Source: Aquimonas sp002352135
Lineage (GTDB): Bacteria > Pseudomonadota > Gammaproteobacteria > Xanthomonadales > Xanthomonadaceae
Assembly (NCBI GenBank): GCA_035440755.1
Contig: DAORND010000001.1
Location: 1 to 64,000, forward strand
Direction of reading: 5' to 3'
Length of the DNA: 64,000 bases
Shown: positions 43,726 to 51,895 of the stretch, piece after piece
How the letters are laid out: each line of letters starts with the position of its first letter
Numbering within the stretch: the stretch's first letter is position 1
The notes under the pieces: generated by a model
What the model was told of the DNA's origin: nothing
What the model saw: the letters and a program-made list of their open reading frames with translations, nothing else
The model's database searches: none
Translations under genes and position numbers: made by a program

Positions 43726-43941
43726 ATGGGCGGTCTGAGTATCTGGCACTGGATCATCGTACTGATCGTCGTGCTGCTGGTGTTTGGCACCAAGAAGCTG
43801 CGCAATGCCGGTGGCGACCTGGGTGCCGCGATCAAGAACTTCAAACAGGGCATGCGCGATGAGAGCGAGCCCGAGAAGCTGTCTTCCGAGTCGCGTGAGA
43901 CTGAGGCGGCGAAAGACAGCAGCAAGCAGCGCAGCGAGTAA
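43726..43941 (+). CDS. tatA: TatA, twin-arginine translocase pore subunit
   Basis: A 71-aa protein with one N-terminal membrane helix (SIWHWIIVLIVVLLVFGTKK), the conserved FGTKKLRN hinge and an amphipathic helix (GAAIKNFKQGMRDES), then a charged tail. It polymerises to pass folded proteins across the inner membrane. First gene of tatABC. GAGGAG 7 nt upstream fixes the start. Confidence 0.95.
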   Translation: MGGLSIWHWIIVLIVVLLVFGTKKLRNAGGDLGAAIKNFKQGMRDESEPEKLSSESRETEAAKDSSKQRSE

Positions 43942-43952
43942 GTTGCTGCCCA

Positions 43953-44501
43953 ATGTTTGACGTCGGCTTGATGGAAATGCTGGTGATTGGCGTGGTGGCG
44001 CTGATCGTGCTGGGGCCTGAGCGCTTGCCCAAGGCGGCACGCCAGCTCGGTTTTTACGTGCGCAAGGCGCGTCAGAGCTGGTACTCGGTGCGCGCTGAGT
44101 TCGAGCGCGAACTGGCGGCCGACGAGTTGAAGCGTAGCGTCAAGGCCAGTGAGCTGACGCAGTCTTTGCAAGAGGCCAAACAGGCCTTGCAGGATAGCGT
44201 CGCGGAACTGCGCGATGAGCTCAAACAAGGCGAAGCAGCTCTGCGTGAAGCGGCGCAATCCAAGCCACTGCTGGAACCCATGCCGCTGGAGACTGATCCC
44301 GAGTGGGACAGCATCCGCAGCGATGCCCGGCGGCAAATCGGACGTGCGCCGAGTGAGACAGAGTTGGCTGGTCAGGCCACCGACCTGTCGTTGCCTGAGG
44401 CGGCTGTCGTGCCGCAAGTGGAAACGACGCCGAGCAATCATGCTGTCCAGAACGTGGAAGAGGCATCGCCCACCGACACCAAGCCGGTCGCATCGCCATG
44501 A
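43953..44501 (+). CDS. tatB: TatB, twin-arginine translocase receptor subunit
   Basis: A 182-aa TatB: MFDVGLMEMLVIGVVALIVL with the conserved GPERLPKAARQLG hinge, a long amphipathic/coiled region (ELAADELKRSVKASELTQSL) and an acidic Pro/Thr tail. It forms the substrate receptor with TatC. It starts 11 nt after tatA and overlaps tatC by 4 nt. Confidence 0.95.
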   Translation: MFDVGLMEMLVIGVVALIVLGPERLPKAARQLGFYVRKARQSWYSVRAEFERELAADELKRSVKASELTQSLQEAKQALQDSVAELRDELKQGEAALREAAQSKPLLEPMPLETDPEWDSIRSDARRQIGRAPSETELAGQATDLSLPEAAVVPQVETTPSNHAVQNVEEASPTDTKPVASP

Positions 44502-45268
44502 GTGCAGCGGATCCCAACGCGGAAGAGGCCGAACAGGGCCTGCTGTCGCATCTGATCGAATTGCGCTCACGTTTGCTGCGTGCGGTGGTCGCCATCGTGT
44601 TGGTTTTTCTGGCGCTGATGCCGTTTGCCAACACCCTGTATTCATGGGTGGCAAAGCCCTTGTTGGAAAAGCTGCCGGATGACGCACAGATGGTGGCGAT
44701 TGACGTCGCCAGTCCGTTCTTTGCGCCGATCAAGCTGGCGTTTGTGGTGGCCATCATGCTGGCGATGCCGGTGATGTTGTATCAGGCATGGGCCTTTGTG
44801 GCGCCTGGCTTGTACAAGCACGAGCGAAAGCTGGCGCTGCCCTTGCTGGTCGCGGCGGTGACGCTGTTCTACATCGGCTGCGCCTTCGCCTATTTTCTGG
44901 TCATGCCGGTGGTGTTCGGTTTTCTCACCGGCATTGCACCGGAAGGTGTGGCGGTGATGACCGACATCAGTCGCTATCTCGACTTCGTGCTGGTGCTGTT
45001 TCTCGCCTTCGGATTCAGTTTCGAAGTGCCGGTGGCGGTGGTCATCATGGGGCTGTTGCGCTGGGTCAGTGTGGCGCAGATGCGCGAAGCGCGCGGCTAC
45101 GTGATCGTCGGCGCCTTTGTGGTGGCGGCGATCATCACGCCGCCCGATGTGGTCTCGCAATTGATGCTGGCGATTCCGATGGCGCTGCTCTACGAACTGG
45201 GCATCGTCGCCACGCGTATGTTGGTGCGCGAGGTCGATGCCGCCAAGTCCGTGGATGGCGCGGGCTGA
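44498..45268 (+). CDS. tatC: TatC, twin-arginine signal receptor
   Basis: Polytopic core of the Tat receptor, 256 aa, six membrane helices. GLLSHLIELRSRLLRAVVAI with the conserved Glu of the signal-peptide site, YQAWAFVAPGLYKHERK, and FGFSFEVPVAVVIMG are diagnostic. Its start overlaps tatB by 4 nt. A probable client with a twin-arginine signal is encoded at 50364-51884. It ends directly against the convergent ATPase gene. Confidence 0.97.
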   Translation: MSAADPNAEEAEQGLLSHLIELRSRLLRAVVAIVLVFLALMPFANTLYSWVAKPLLEKLPDDAQMVAIDVASPFFAPIKLAFVVAIMLAMPVMLYQAWAFVAPGLYKHERKLALPLLVAAVTLFYIGCAFAYFLVMPVVFGFLTGIAPEGVAVMTDISRYLDFVLVLFLAFGFSFEVPVAVVIMGLLRWVSVAQMREARGYVIVGAFVVAAIITPPDVVSQLMLAIPMALLYELGIVATRMLVREVDAAKSVDGAG

Positions 45269-47089
45269 TCAGAGTTCCGGTGGCAGCACCGTCATGCATT
45301 CCTCGATGGTGGTCAGCCCGGCAGCGACATGCGCCGCCGCAGCGGCCCGCAAGGGACTCATGCCTTCCTGCTCGGCTGCGCGGGTGAAGTCGGCCAGATC
45401 CAGACCCGGTTTGATCATCGCCGTCAGGCGCGGGGTCAGGGTGAGCATTTCGTACAGGCCGATGCGGCCCAGATAGCCGGTATTGCGGCATTCCAGACAG
45501 CCCACCGGCGCGCAAATGACCGATGGTTGCGGCAAGGGATGACGCCCGGTCAGGCTGCGCCACGCCGGCGCCTCGCAGGGTGCTTCGCGCTTGCAATGCG
45601 GACACAGGGTGCGCACCAGGCGCTGAGCCAGAATGCCGTTGACGGTCGATTGGATCAGGTAGTGCGGTACGCCCAGATCGAGCAGGCGGGTGATCGCCGA
45701 ACAGGCGTCATTGGTGTGCAGGGTGGACAGCACCAGATGACCGGTCAAAGAGGCTTGCACCGCCATCTGCGCGGTCTCCAGGTCACGGATTTCGCCGACC
45801 ATGATGATGTCCGGGTCCTGGCGCAGCAGGGTGCGCACGCCCGAGGCGAAATCCAGATCGATGGCCTGATGCACCTGCATCTGATTGAACTCGGGCGCGA
45901 TCATTTCAATCGGGTCTTCGACCGTGCAGACGTTGACGTCGGCGGTTGCCAGACGCTTGAGCGTGGAATACAGCGTGGTGGTCTTGCCCGAGCCCGTTGG
46001 ACCAGTTACCAGCACGATGCCGTGCGGCCGCTGCACCAGCGCATTCCAGGCTTCCGCCTCATCAGGATTGAAACCCAGCGCTTCGATGGACTTCAGCGCG
46101 GTGTCCGGGTCGAAGATACGCATCACGCATTTTTCGCCGAAGGCGGTCGGCATGGTCGACAGACGCATTTCAACCTCACGCCCACCGGGCGAGCGCGTCT
46201 TGATGCGACCATCCTGCGGGCGACGCTTTTCGGCCACGTCCATGCGACCCAGCACCTTGATGCGACTGACCACCGCCGTCATCACCGGCGTCGGCACTTC
46301 GAACACTTTGTGCAACACGCCGTCGATGCGGAAACGCACCCGGCTGATGTCGCGACGTGGCTCAAGATGGATGTCGGAGGCGCGTTGCTCGTAGGCGTAC
46401 TGCAGCAGCCAATCGACGATGTGCACGATATGGCGGTCGTCCGCGCCGACCTCGCCGGTGCGGCCCAGTTCTACCAGTTGCTCGAAACTCGGCAAGGACG
46501 CGGAAGGTGCTTCCTCGCCCTGATCCTTGGCGCGCCGCACCGAACGGGTGACACCGAAGAACTCCATCGTGTAGCGATGGATGTCCAGTGGGTTCGAGAC
46601 GCGCAGTTCGATATCACGACGCAGGATGTGCTGGATGTCGGGCAGCCAGCGCGTGTCGGTCGGTTCGCTGGTGGCCACCACGATGCGATCGGGGTAGACC
46701 TCGACCGGCAGAATGCGGAAGCGCTGCGCATACGCATGCGAAAACAATGCGGTCACCGCAGCGACATCGATCTTGGTCGGATCGATGCGCAGATAGGGCA
46801 CGCCTGTGACTTGGGCCAACCACACGGTCAAGCGTTCCAGGCTGAGTTCGGTGCCTTCCTTCTCGGCCGAGGCCAATTTCTGATTCGCCAGCAGCACCAG
46901 CGGATGCACTTCAAATTGCGGCCGATTGCTGGAGTGCGCATGACGCGCCCGCATCGCCTCGCTGGCACTGACCAGGCCATCTTCCTGCAGGCAGCGCAGC
47001 ACCGCCGAGAGTTCCAGTTTCTGATTCAGTGGCAGACGGACTGTCTGTATCGCGGGTTTGTGGGCGCTGGGACGACGGGCTTGCGTCAT
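45269..47089 (-). CDS. PilB/GspE-type secretion or pilus ATPase
   Basis: A 606-aa type II secretion/type IV pilus-type assembly ATPase. The N-terminal MshEN-like domain (~60-180) is followed by the N2 domain (~215-340: ASDIHLEPRRDISRVRFRID) and the ATPase core. Walker A is GPTGSGKT (363-370), the Asp box is TVEDPIE, Walker B is IIMVGEIRD and the His box is STLHTNDA. The tetracysteine Zn motif is complete (C496, C499, C531, C534). No pilC/gspF, pilin or secretin gene is nearby, so which machine it drives is unknown. It ends exactly next to tatC (convergent) and diverges from glyQ. Confidence 0.88.
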   Translation of the reverse strand: MTQARRPSAHKPAIQTVRLPLNQKLELSAVLRCLQEDGLVSASEAMRARHAHSSNRPQFEVHPLVLLANQKLASAEKEGTELSLERLTVWLAQVTGVPYLRIDPTKIDVAAVTALFSHAYAQRFRILPVEVYPDRIVVATSEPTDTRWLPDIQHILRRDIELRVSNPLDIHRYTMEFFGVTRSVRRAKDQGEEAPSASLPSFEQLVELGRTGEVGADDRHIVHIVDWLLQYAYEQRASDIHLEPRRDISRVRFRIDGVLHKVFEVPTPVMTAVVSRIKVLGRMDVAEKRRPQDGRIKTRSPGGREVEMRLSTMPTAFGEKCVMRIFDPDTALKSIEALGFNPDEAEAWNALVQRPHGIVLVTGPTGSGKTTTLYSTLKRLATADVNVCTVEDPIEMIAPEFNQMQVHQAIDLDFASGVRTLLRQDPDIIMVGEIRDLETAQMAVQASLTGHLVLSTLHTNDACSAITRLLDLGVPHYLIQSTVNGILAQRLVRTLCPHCKREAPCEAPAWRSLTGRHPLPQPSVICAPVGCLECRNTGYLGRIGLYEMLTLTPRLTAMIKPGLDLADFTRAAEQEGMSPLRAAAAAHVAAGLTTIEECMTVLPPEL

Positions 47090-47178
47090 GGAGCTTCGAC
47101 CTGTGAGTGGCGACGGGCGCGGTGGCTTTTCCCCTGACCGCTATACTAGCGCGCTCGTTCCATGCGATTGGATTGGAT

Positions 47179-48108
47179 ATGGCGGACCACGCCCAGACCG
47201 TGCTGACTTTTCAGCAGCTCATCACAAAACTCAACGATTATTGGGCCCAGCAAGGTTGCGTGCTGATCCAGCCGCTCGACCTCGAAGTGGGCGCGGGGAC
47301 ATTCCACCCGGCGACCTTTCTGCGGGCGTTGGGACCGGAGCCGTGGAATGCGGCCTACGTACAGCCTTCGCGGCGTCCCACCGATGGCCGCTATGGCGAA
47401 AACCCCAATCGCCTGCAGCATTACTACCAGTATCAGGTGGTGATGAAGCCCAATCCCGACAACATCGTCGAACTGTATTTCGACTCTTTGAAGGCACTGG
47501 GCGTCGATCCACTGGTGCACGACCTGCGTCTGGTTGAGGACAACTGGGAATCGCCCACGCTCGGTGCCTGGGGCCTGGGTTGGGAAGTCTGGTTGAACGG
47601 CATGGAAGTCACCCAGTTCACCTATTTCCAGCAGGCCGGTGGCATTGAATGCCGTCCGGTCACCGGCGAGATCACCTACGGTCTGGAACGCCTGTGCATG
47701 TACCTGCAGAACTGCAACAACGTCTACGACCTGATCTGGACCTATGGGCCTGACGGCACGCCGGTGACGTATGGCGACGTGTTCCTGCAGAACGAGCGCG
47801 AGCAGTCGGCCTACAACTTCGAGCACGCCAATGTCGAAGAGCTGTTCCATCGCTTCGATGCCTGCGAAGCCGAGGCGCTCAAGCTGGTCGAACTCGGCCT
47901 TCCGTTGCCCGCCTACGATCAGGTCTGCAAAGCCAGTCACAGCTTCAACCTGCTGGATGCGCGTCGTGCCATTTCGGTGACCGAGCGTCAGCGTTACATC
48001 CTGCGTGTGCGCAATCTCGCCAAGTCGGTGGCGGAAGCCTACTTCGCCCAGCGCGAGAAGCTCGGCTTTCCCGGCTGCAAAGTCGCCAGCCAACAGGAGG
48101 CCGCGTGA
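47179..48108 (+). CDS. glyQ: Glycyl-tRNA synthetase alpha subunit
   Basis: Catalytic alpha subunit of the bacterial alpha2beta2 GlyRS, 309 aa. It contains TFQQLITKLNDYWAQQGCVL, EVGAGTFHPATFLRALG, RRPTDGRYGENPNRLQHYYQ and GGIECRPVTGEITYGLERL. The start at ATG 47179 matches the family; the frame is open further up. Its TGA shares one base with the glyS ATG (TGATG). Confidence 0.97.
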   Translation: MADHAQTVLTFQQLITKLNDYWAQQGCVLIQPLDLEVGAGTFHPATFLRALGPEPWNAAYVQPSRRPTDGRYGENPNRLQHYYQYQVVMKPNPDNIVELYFDSLKALGVDPLVHDLRLVEDNWESPTLGAWGLGWEVWLNGMEVTQFTYFQQAGGIECRPVTGEITYGLERLCMYLQNCNNVYDLIWTYGPDGTPVTYGDVFLQNEREQSAYNFEHANVEELFHRFDACEAEALKLVELGLPLPAYDQVCKASHSFNLLDARRAISVTERQRYILRVRNLAKSVAEAYFAQREKLGFPGCKVASQQEAA

Positions 48109-50270
48109 TGAGCCGTGCTTCCCTGTTGATCGAACTCGGCACCGAGGAATTGCCGGTCAAGGCACTGCCGGAATTGGCCCGCGCCTTTGCCGAGGGCATC
48201 GTCGGCGGTCTGGACAAACGTGGCGTCGCCCATGGCAGCGCGCGCACGCTCTACACCTCGCGCCGTCTGGCTGTGTGGGTGGAAAGCGTCGCCAGTGAGC
48301 AGCCAGAGCAACGCAACGAAGTGCTCGGTCCCTATCTCAACATCGGTCTGGATGCCGCCGGTGAACCGACGCCCGCATTGAAGGGTTTTGCGCAGAAGAA
48401 CGGCGTGGCGTGGGAGCAACTCGAACGCACCAGTGACGCCAAGGGCGAGCGTTTCGTCGCCCGCTCGGTCAAGGCCGGTGCAGCCACGATCAGCCTGCTG
48501 CAGGACATTCTCAACGACAGCCTGCGCGGTATGCCGATTCCCAAGCCGATGCGCTGGGGTAATCACGACTATGGCTTTGCCCGTCCTGTGCATTGGCTGG
48601 TCTCGCTGTATGGCGATCAGGTGGTGGAGCTGGCCGTGCTGGGTGTGCGCTCGGACCGTATGAGTCGCGGCCATCGCTTCCATAGTCCCAAGCCGGTCTG
48701 GATCGGCAAGGCGGAGGACTACATCGACGCCCTGCGCGCGGTGAAGGTGCTGGTCGATGCGGATGAGCGCCGCGAACGTATCCGCGCCCTGGTGGGTGCG
48801 GCGGCGGGTGCCGTCGGCGGCACGGCGCGCATCGATGTCGGCATTCTGGAGGAAGTGAACTGCCTGAACGAATGGCCGCAGCCGATCACCTGCAGCTTCG
48901 AGCGCGAGTTCCTGCGCGTGCCGCAGGAAGCGCTGATCGCCACCATGGAAGCCAATCAGAAGTTCTTCCCGGTGCTGGACCTCGAAGGTCGCCTCACCGA
49001 GCACTTCATCGGCATCGCCAACATCGAATCGAAAGACCCGCAGCAAGTGCGACTGGGCTACGAACGCGTCATCCGCCCGCGCTTCGCCGATGCCAAATTC
49101 TTCTTCGACGAAGACCTGAAGCAAGGCTTGGCCTCGATGAATGCCGGACTCGGCACTGTCACCTATCAGCAGAAGCTGGGCAGTTATGCCCAAAAGGTGC
49201 AGCGCATCGCCAAGCTCGCCAAAGCCATCGCACCGAGCCTCGGCGTCGATCCTGAACTGGCCCGCCGCGCGGCGAGCTACTGCAAGGCCGACCTGCAATC
49301 ACGCATGGTCGGCGAATTCCCCGAACTGCAAGGCATCGCCGGGCGCTACTACGCCGCCGCCGAAGGCGAATCCGCCGAACTGGCGCTGGCGCTGGACGAG
49401 GTCTACATGCCGCGCTTCGCCGGTGACCAGATCGCCAGCAGCGCGCTGGGCAAAGTGCTGGCGATTGCCGAACGCCTCGACACCTTGGCAGGCGGATTCG
49501 CCGCCGGACTCAAGCCGACCGGCAACAAGGACGCCTTCGCACTGCGTCGCAATGCCTTGGGCTTGGCGCGGACTTTGATTGAGGGTGGGGTTGAGGTGTC
49601 GCTTCCGGACCTGATCGACAAAGCCTGTGAACTCGCCTCGTTTGCCTTGTTGCAGGCGGACCATGATCGCGTAAACAAGGCTGCCGAGAAGGCTCGCGCC
49701 GATGGTGCCAGTGTTCCCGACAATCAGTCGGCGGGCGGTGCCATGGTCAATTGGGCGCCCGAGATTCGAGACTTCATCATCGAACGCCTGCGCAGCTACT
49801 ACGAAGGCGAGGGTGTCTATCAACCCGACAGCTTCGAAGCCGTCGTCGCCGTCGAACCGGCCAGCCTCACCGACTTTGATGCCCGCCTGCGTGCCATCAA
49901 CGGCTTCAAGTCTGTGGATGCTGCGCCCGCCTTGGCCGCCGCCAACAAGCGCATTCGCAACATCCTCAAGAAGACCGAAGAAGCCCTGCCCGACGCCATC
50001 AACCCGGCGCTGTTCGAAAACGAGGCCGAGCGTGCCTTGGCCGATGCCACCGACGCCGCCATCGCCTCTACCGACCCCTTGCTGGCTGCGCGCGACTACG
50101 TCGGCGTGCTCAGCCGATTGGCCGAACTGCGACCGCAAGTCGACGCCTTCTTTGACGCTGTGATGGTGATGGCCGACGACCCCGCCGTGCGTGGCAACCG
50201 CCTCGCCCTGCTGAAACGCCTCTCCGACCGCTTCCTCGCCGTCGCCGACGTGTCCCTGCTGGCCGCGTGA
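48108..50270 (+). CDS. glyS: Glycyl-tRNA synthetase beta subunit
   Basis: tRNA-binding beta subunit, 720 aa. The N-terminus LLIELGTEELPVKALPELAR and internal WGNHDYGFARPVHWLVSLYG, LIATMEANQKFFPV and NDSLRGMPIPKPMRWG are typical. The C-terminal DALR-type anticodon-binding part (YVGVLSRLAELRPQVDAFFD, VMADDPAVRGNRLALL) is complete. AGGAGG 7 nt upstream selects ATG 48108 over the GTG at 48105. Confidence 0.97.
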   Translation: MSRASLLIELGTEELPVKALPELARAFAEGIVGGLDKRGVAHGSARTLYTSRRLAVWVESVASEQPEQRNEVLGPYLNIGLDAAGEPTPALKGFAQKNGVAWEQLERTSDAKGERFVARSVKAGAATISLLQDILNDSLRGMPIPKPMRWGNHDYGFARPVHWLVSLYGDQVVELAVLGVRSDRMSRGHRFHSPKPVWIGKAEDYIDALRAVKVLVDADERRERIRALVGAAAGAVGGTARIDVGILEEVNCLNEWPQPITCSFEREFLRVPQEALIATMEANQKFFPVLDLEGRLTEHFIGIANIESKDPQQVRLGYERVIRPRFADAKFFFDEDLKQGLASMNAGLGTVTYQQKLGSYAQKVQRIAKLAKAIAPSLGVDPELARRAASYCKADLQSRMVGEFPELQGIAGRYYAAAEGESAELALALDEVYMPRFAGDQIASSALGKVLAIAERLDTLAGGFAAGLKPTGNKDAFALRRNALGLARTLIEGGVEVSLPDLIDKACELASFALLQADHDRVNKAAEKARADGASVPDNQSAGGAMVNWAPEIRDFIIERLRSYYEGEGVYQPDSFEAVVAVEPASLTDFDARLRAINGFKSVDAAPALAAANKRIRNILKKTEEALPDAINPALFENEAERALADATDAAIASTDPLLAARDYVGVLSRLAELRPQVDAFFDAVMVMADDPAVRGNRLALLKRLSDRFLAVADVSLLAA

Positions 50271-50280
50271 TGTATCCGAT

Positions 50281-50307
50281 GGACGCGGCCATGCGCCGCG
50301 TCCTTTC
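50281..50307 (+). terminator. Terminator after glyS
   Basis: GGACGCGGC (50281-50289) and GCCGCGTCC (50295-50303) form a perfect 9-bp stem with a 5-nt loop, followed by TTT. It begins 11 bp after the glyS stop. The convergent DUF1501 gene ends 60 bp further on. Confidence 0.8.
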
Positions 50308-50363
50308 CAGTTTGGCTGGACTAGACAGCATTGGGAGCGCGCGCGATGGCTGCTGGGGCTGAT

Positions 50364-51884
50364 TCAACCCAGCATGAAGCCCAGATTGCGGCTGCTGAAG
50401 TTGGCGAGGTTGGGGAAGATGGCGTCGAGTGCGGTGTTGTCGGTGACGCCCATCCATTGCGCCAAGGTGGCGGCCATCTGATCGACGCTGGTGGTCGGGA
50501 TGTACTGGCCGCGTGAGAGGCTCCAGTCCTGCTCGCTGTTGTTGTTGGCGTTGAGCTGCATCAGCGGCATGCGACCGTACAGTTTGTTGCCGTCAACACG
50601 CCCGCCTAGGACGATCTGGTGGCCGCCCCAGGCGTGATCGGAGCCGTTGCCATTGCTGCTCAGGGTGCGGCCGAAGTCGCTCATGGTGAAGGTGGTGACG
50701 TCGTCCTGTGCGCCCGCTTCGCCGAGTGCCGCCCAGAACGCGCCCAAGGCCTGATTGAGTTCGGTCAACAAGGCACCGTGGCCTGATGTGGCGACGGGTT
50801 GCCCGGAGACGAACATGCCATCGTGCAGATCGAAGCTGCCAAAGCGAACGTAGTAAACCTGTCGCTGTGCGCCCAGAGTGTTGCGTGAGAGTTTGATCAT
50901 GCGCGCCACCATCGCCAGTTGGCTGCCAATGGAACTGGCGGGGAACAGCGTGCTCAGGGTGCCCTCCGGCGATTCGAGTGCACCGTACAACTGCTCGCCG
51001 ACCGACAACGAACGTCGGGTGATGGTGGCGTATTCGCGGGCAAATGGGTCGTCCTGCGCGGCGCTCAGCAGACTGTCGAGCACGGCCCGACGTGCCGCTG
51101 GGTAGTTGCTGTTGCTGGCGCCGGTGGTCTGGTACTGATCGAGCAGATCCACACCTTGTGTGCCCATTTGATAGGGGAATACGCCATCGCCGACCAGAAA
51201 ACGGGATGCACCCGCGATCGACACATTGGGCGACAGACCATTGGCGAGTGTACCGAAGCCGCCGCTGGATGCGACGCGTCCGCCCCAGCCATAACTGGCC
51301 AGTGGCGAATTGGTGTCGGTCATCCCCAGCTCCCACAACAGAGCCTGATCGTTGTGCGAGAACAACTGCGCCGGGCGCGGTGCGCCCACGTTGTACTCGT
51401 CCAGCGTGATCGGCTGCACCAGTGGTCCGACGTTGGCAAGGAACGCGGCCTTGCCGTTGTTGAACAGCGACTGCAGGCCCGCGTGGGTTTGCGAGCTGCT
51501 GCCGTTGTCGAGGGTGAAGTCGGTGCACGCGGGATGCAGACCGAAGCCGCTGCTCTGATTGCTGGGGCTTATCGGCAGAAGATCGTTGAAGCCCAGTGCC
51601 AGACCGGTGGTGTTGGTATCGGAAAACACGCCGCCACGCGCACTGCGGTAGGCGTCGTACCAACTGCCGCTGGCCTCACTGTCGCGTGGCACGATGAAGT
51701 TGAAGGAGTCGTTGGCACCGGCCAGATACACGCAGACCAGGGCGCGATAGTCACCGCTTGGCGCGGCCATCGCTCTGCGCAGCAGGCTGAGCTGCGGAAA
51801 CACCTGCGCGGCACTGGCCGCGGCAAAGCCCGAGCCAAGGGTTTGCAGCAGGCGACGGCGATTGCGATCAATCGAACGGTTCAT
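50364..51884 (-). CDS. DUF1501 protein with twin-arginine signal
   Basis: A 506-aa exported protein of the DUF1501 family (alkaline-phosphatase-fold, sulfatase-like). The N-terminus carries a twin-arginine signal (NRRRLLQTLGSGFAAASAAQ), so export in folded form by the Tat system is likely. Core motifs: VCVYLAGANDSFNFIVPRDS, the FSHNDQALLWE segment, YVRFGSFDLHDGM, and FTMSDFGRTLSSNGNGSDHA WGGH, with the His/Asp residues expected to bind metal. Substrate unknown. It follows the DUF1800 gene by 11 bp, the pair conserved in many bacteria. Confidence 0.88.
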   Translation of the reverse strand: MNRSIDRNRRRLLQTLGSGFAAASAAQVFPQLSLLRRAMAAPSGDYRALVCVYLAGANDSFNFIVPRDSEASGSWYDAYRSARGGVFSDTNTTGLALGFNDLLPISPSNQSSGFGLHPACTDFTLDNGSSSQTHAGLQSLFNNGKAAFLANVGPLVQPITLDEYNVGAPRPAQLFSHNDQALLWELGMTDTNSPLASYGWGGRVASSGGFGTLANGLSPNVSIAGASRFLVGDGVFPYQMGTQGVDLLDQYQTTGASNSNYPAARRAVLDSLLSAAQDDPFAREYATITRRSLSVGEQLYGALESPEGTLSTLFPASSIGSQLAMVARMIKLSRNTLGAQRQVYYVRFGSFDLHDGMFVSGQPVATSGHGALLTELNQALGAFWAALGEAGAQDDVTTFTMSDFGRTLSSNGNGSDHAWGGHQIVLGGRVDGNKLYGRMPLMQLNANNNSEQDWSLSRGQYIPTTSVDQMAATLAQWMGVTDNTALDAIFPNLANFSSRNLGFMLG

Positions 51885-51895
51885 GTCCAGTCTCC

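Noticed and set aside
48039..49298. 419-codon minus-strand open frame opposite glyQ and glyS
   Set aside because: Shadow of glyS codon bias; no start signal or family resemblance.
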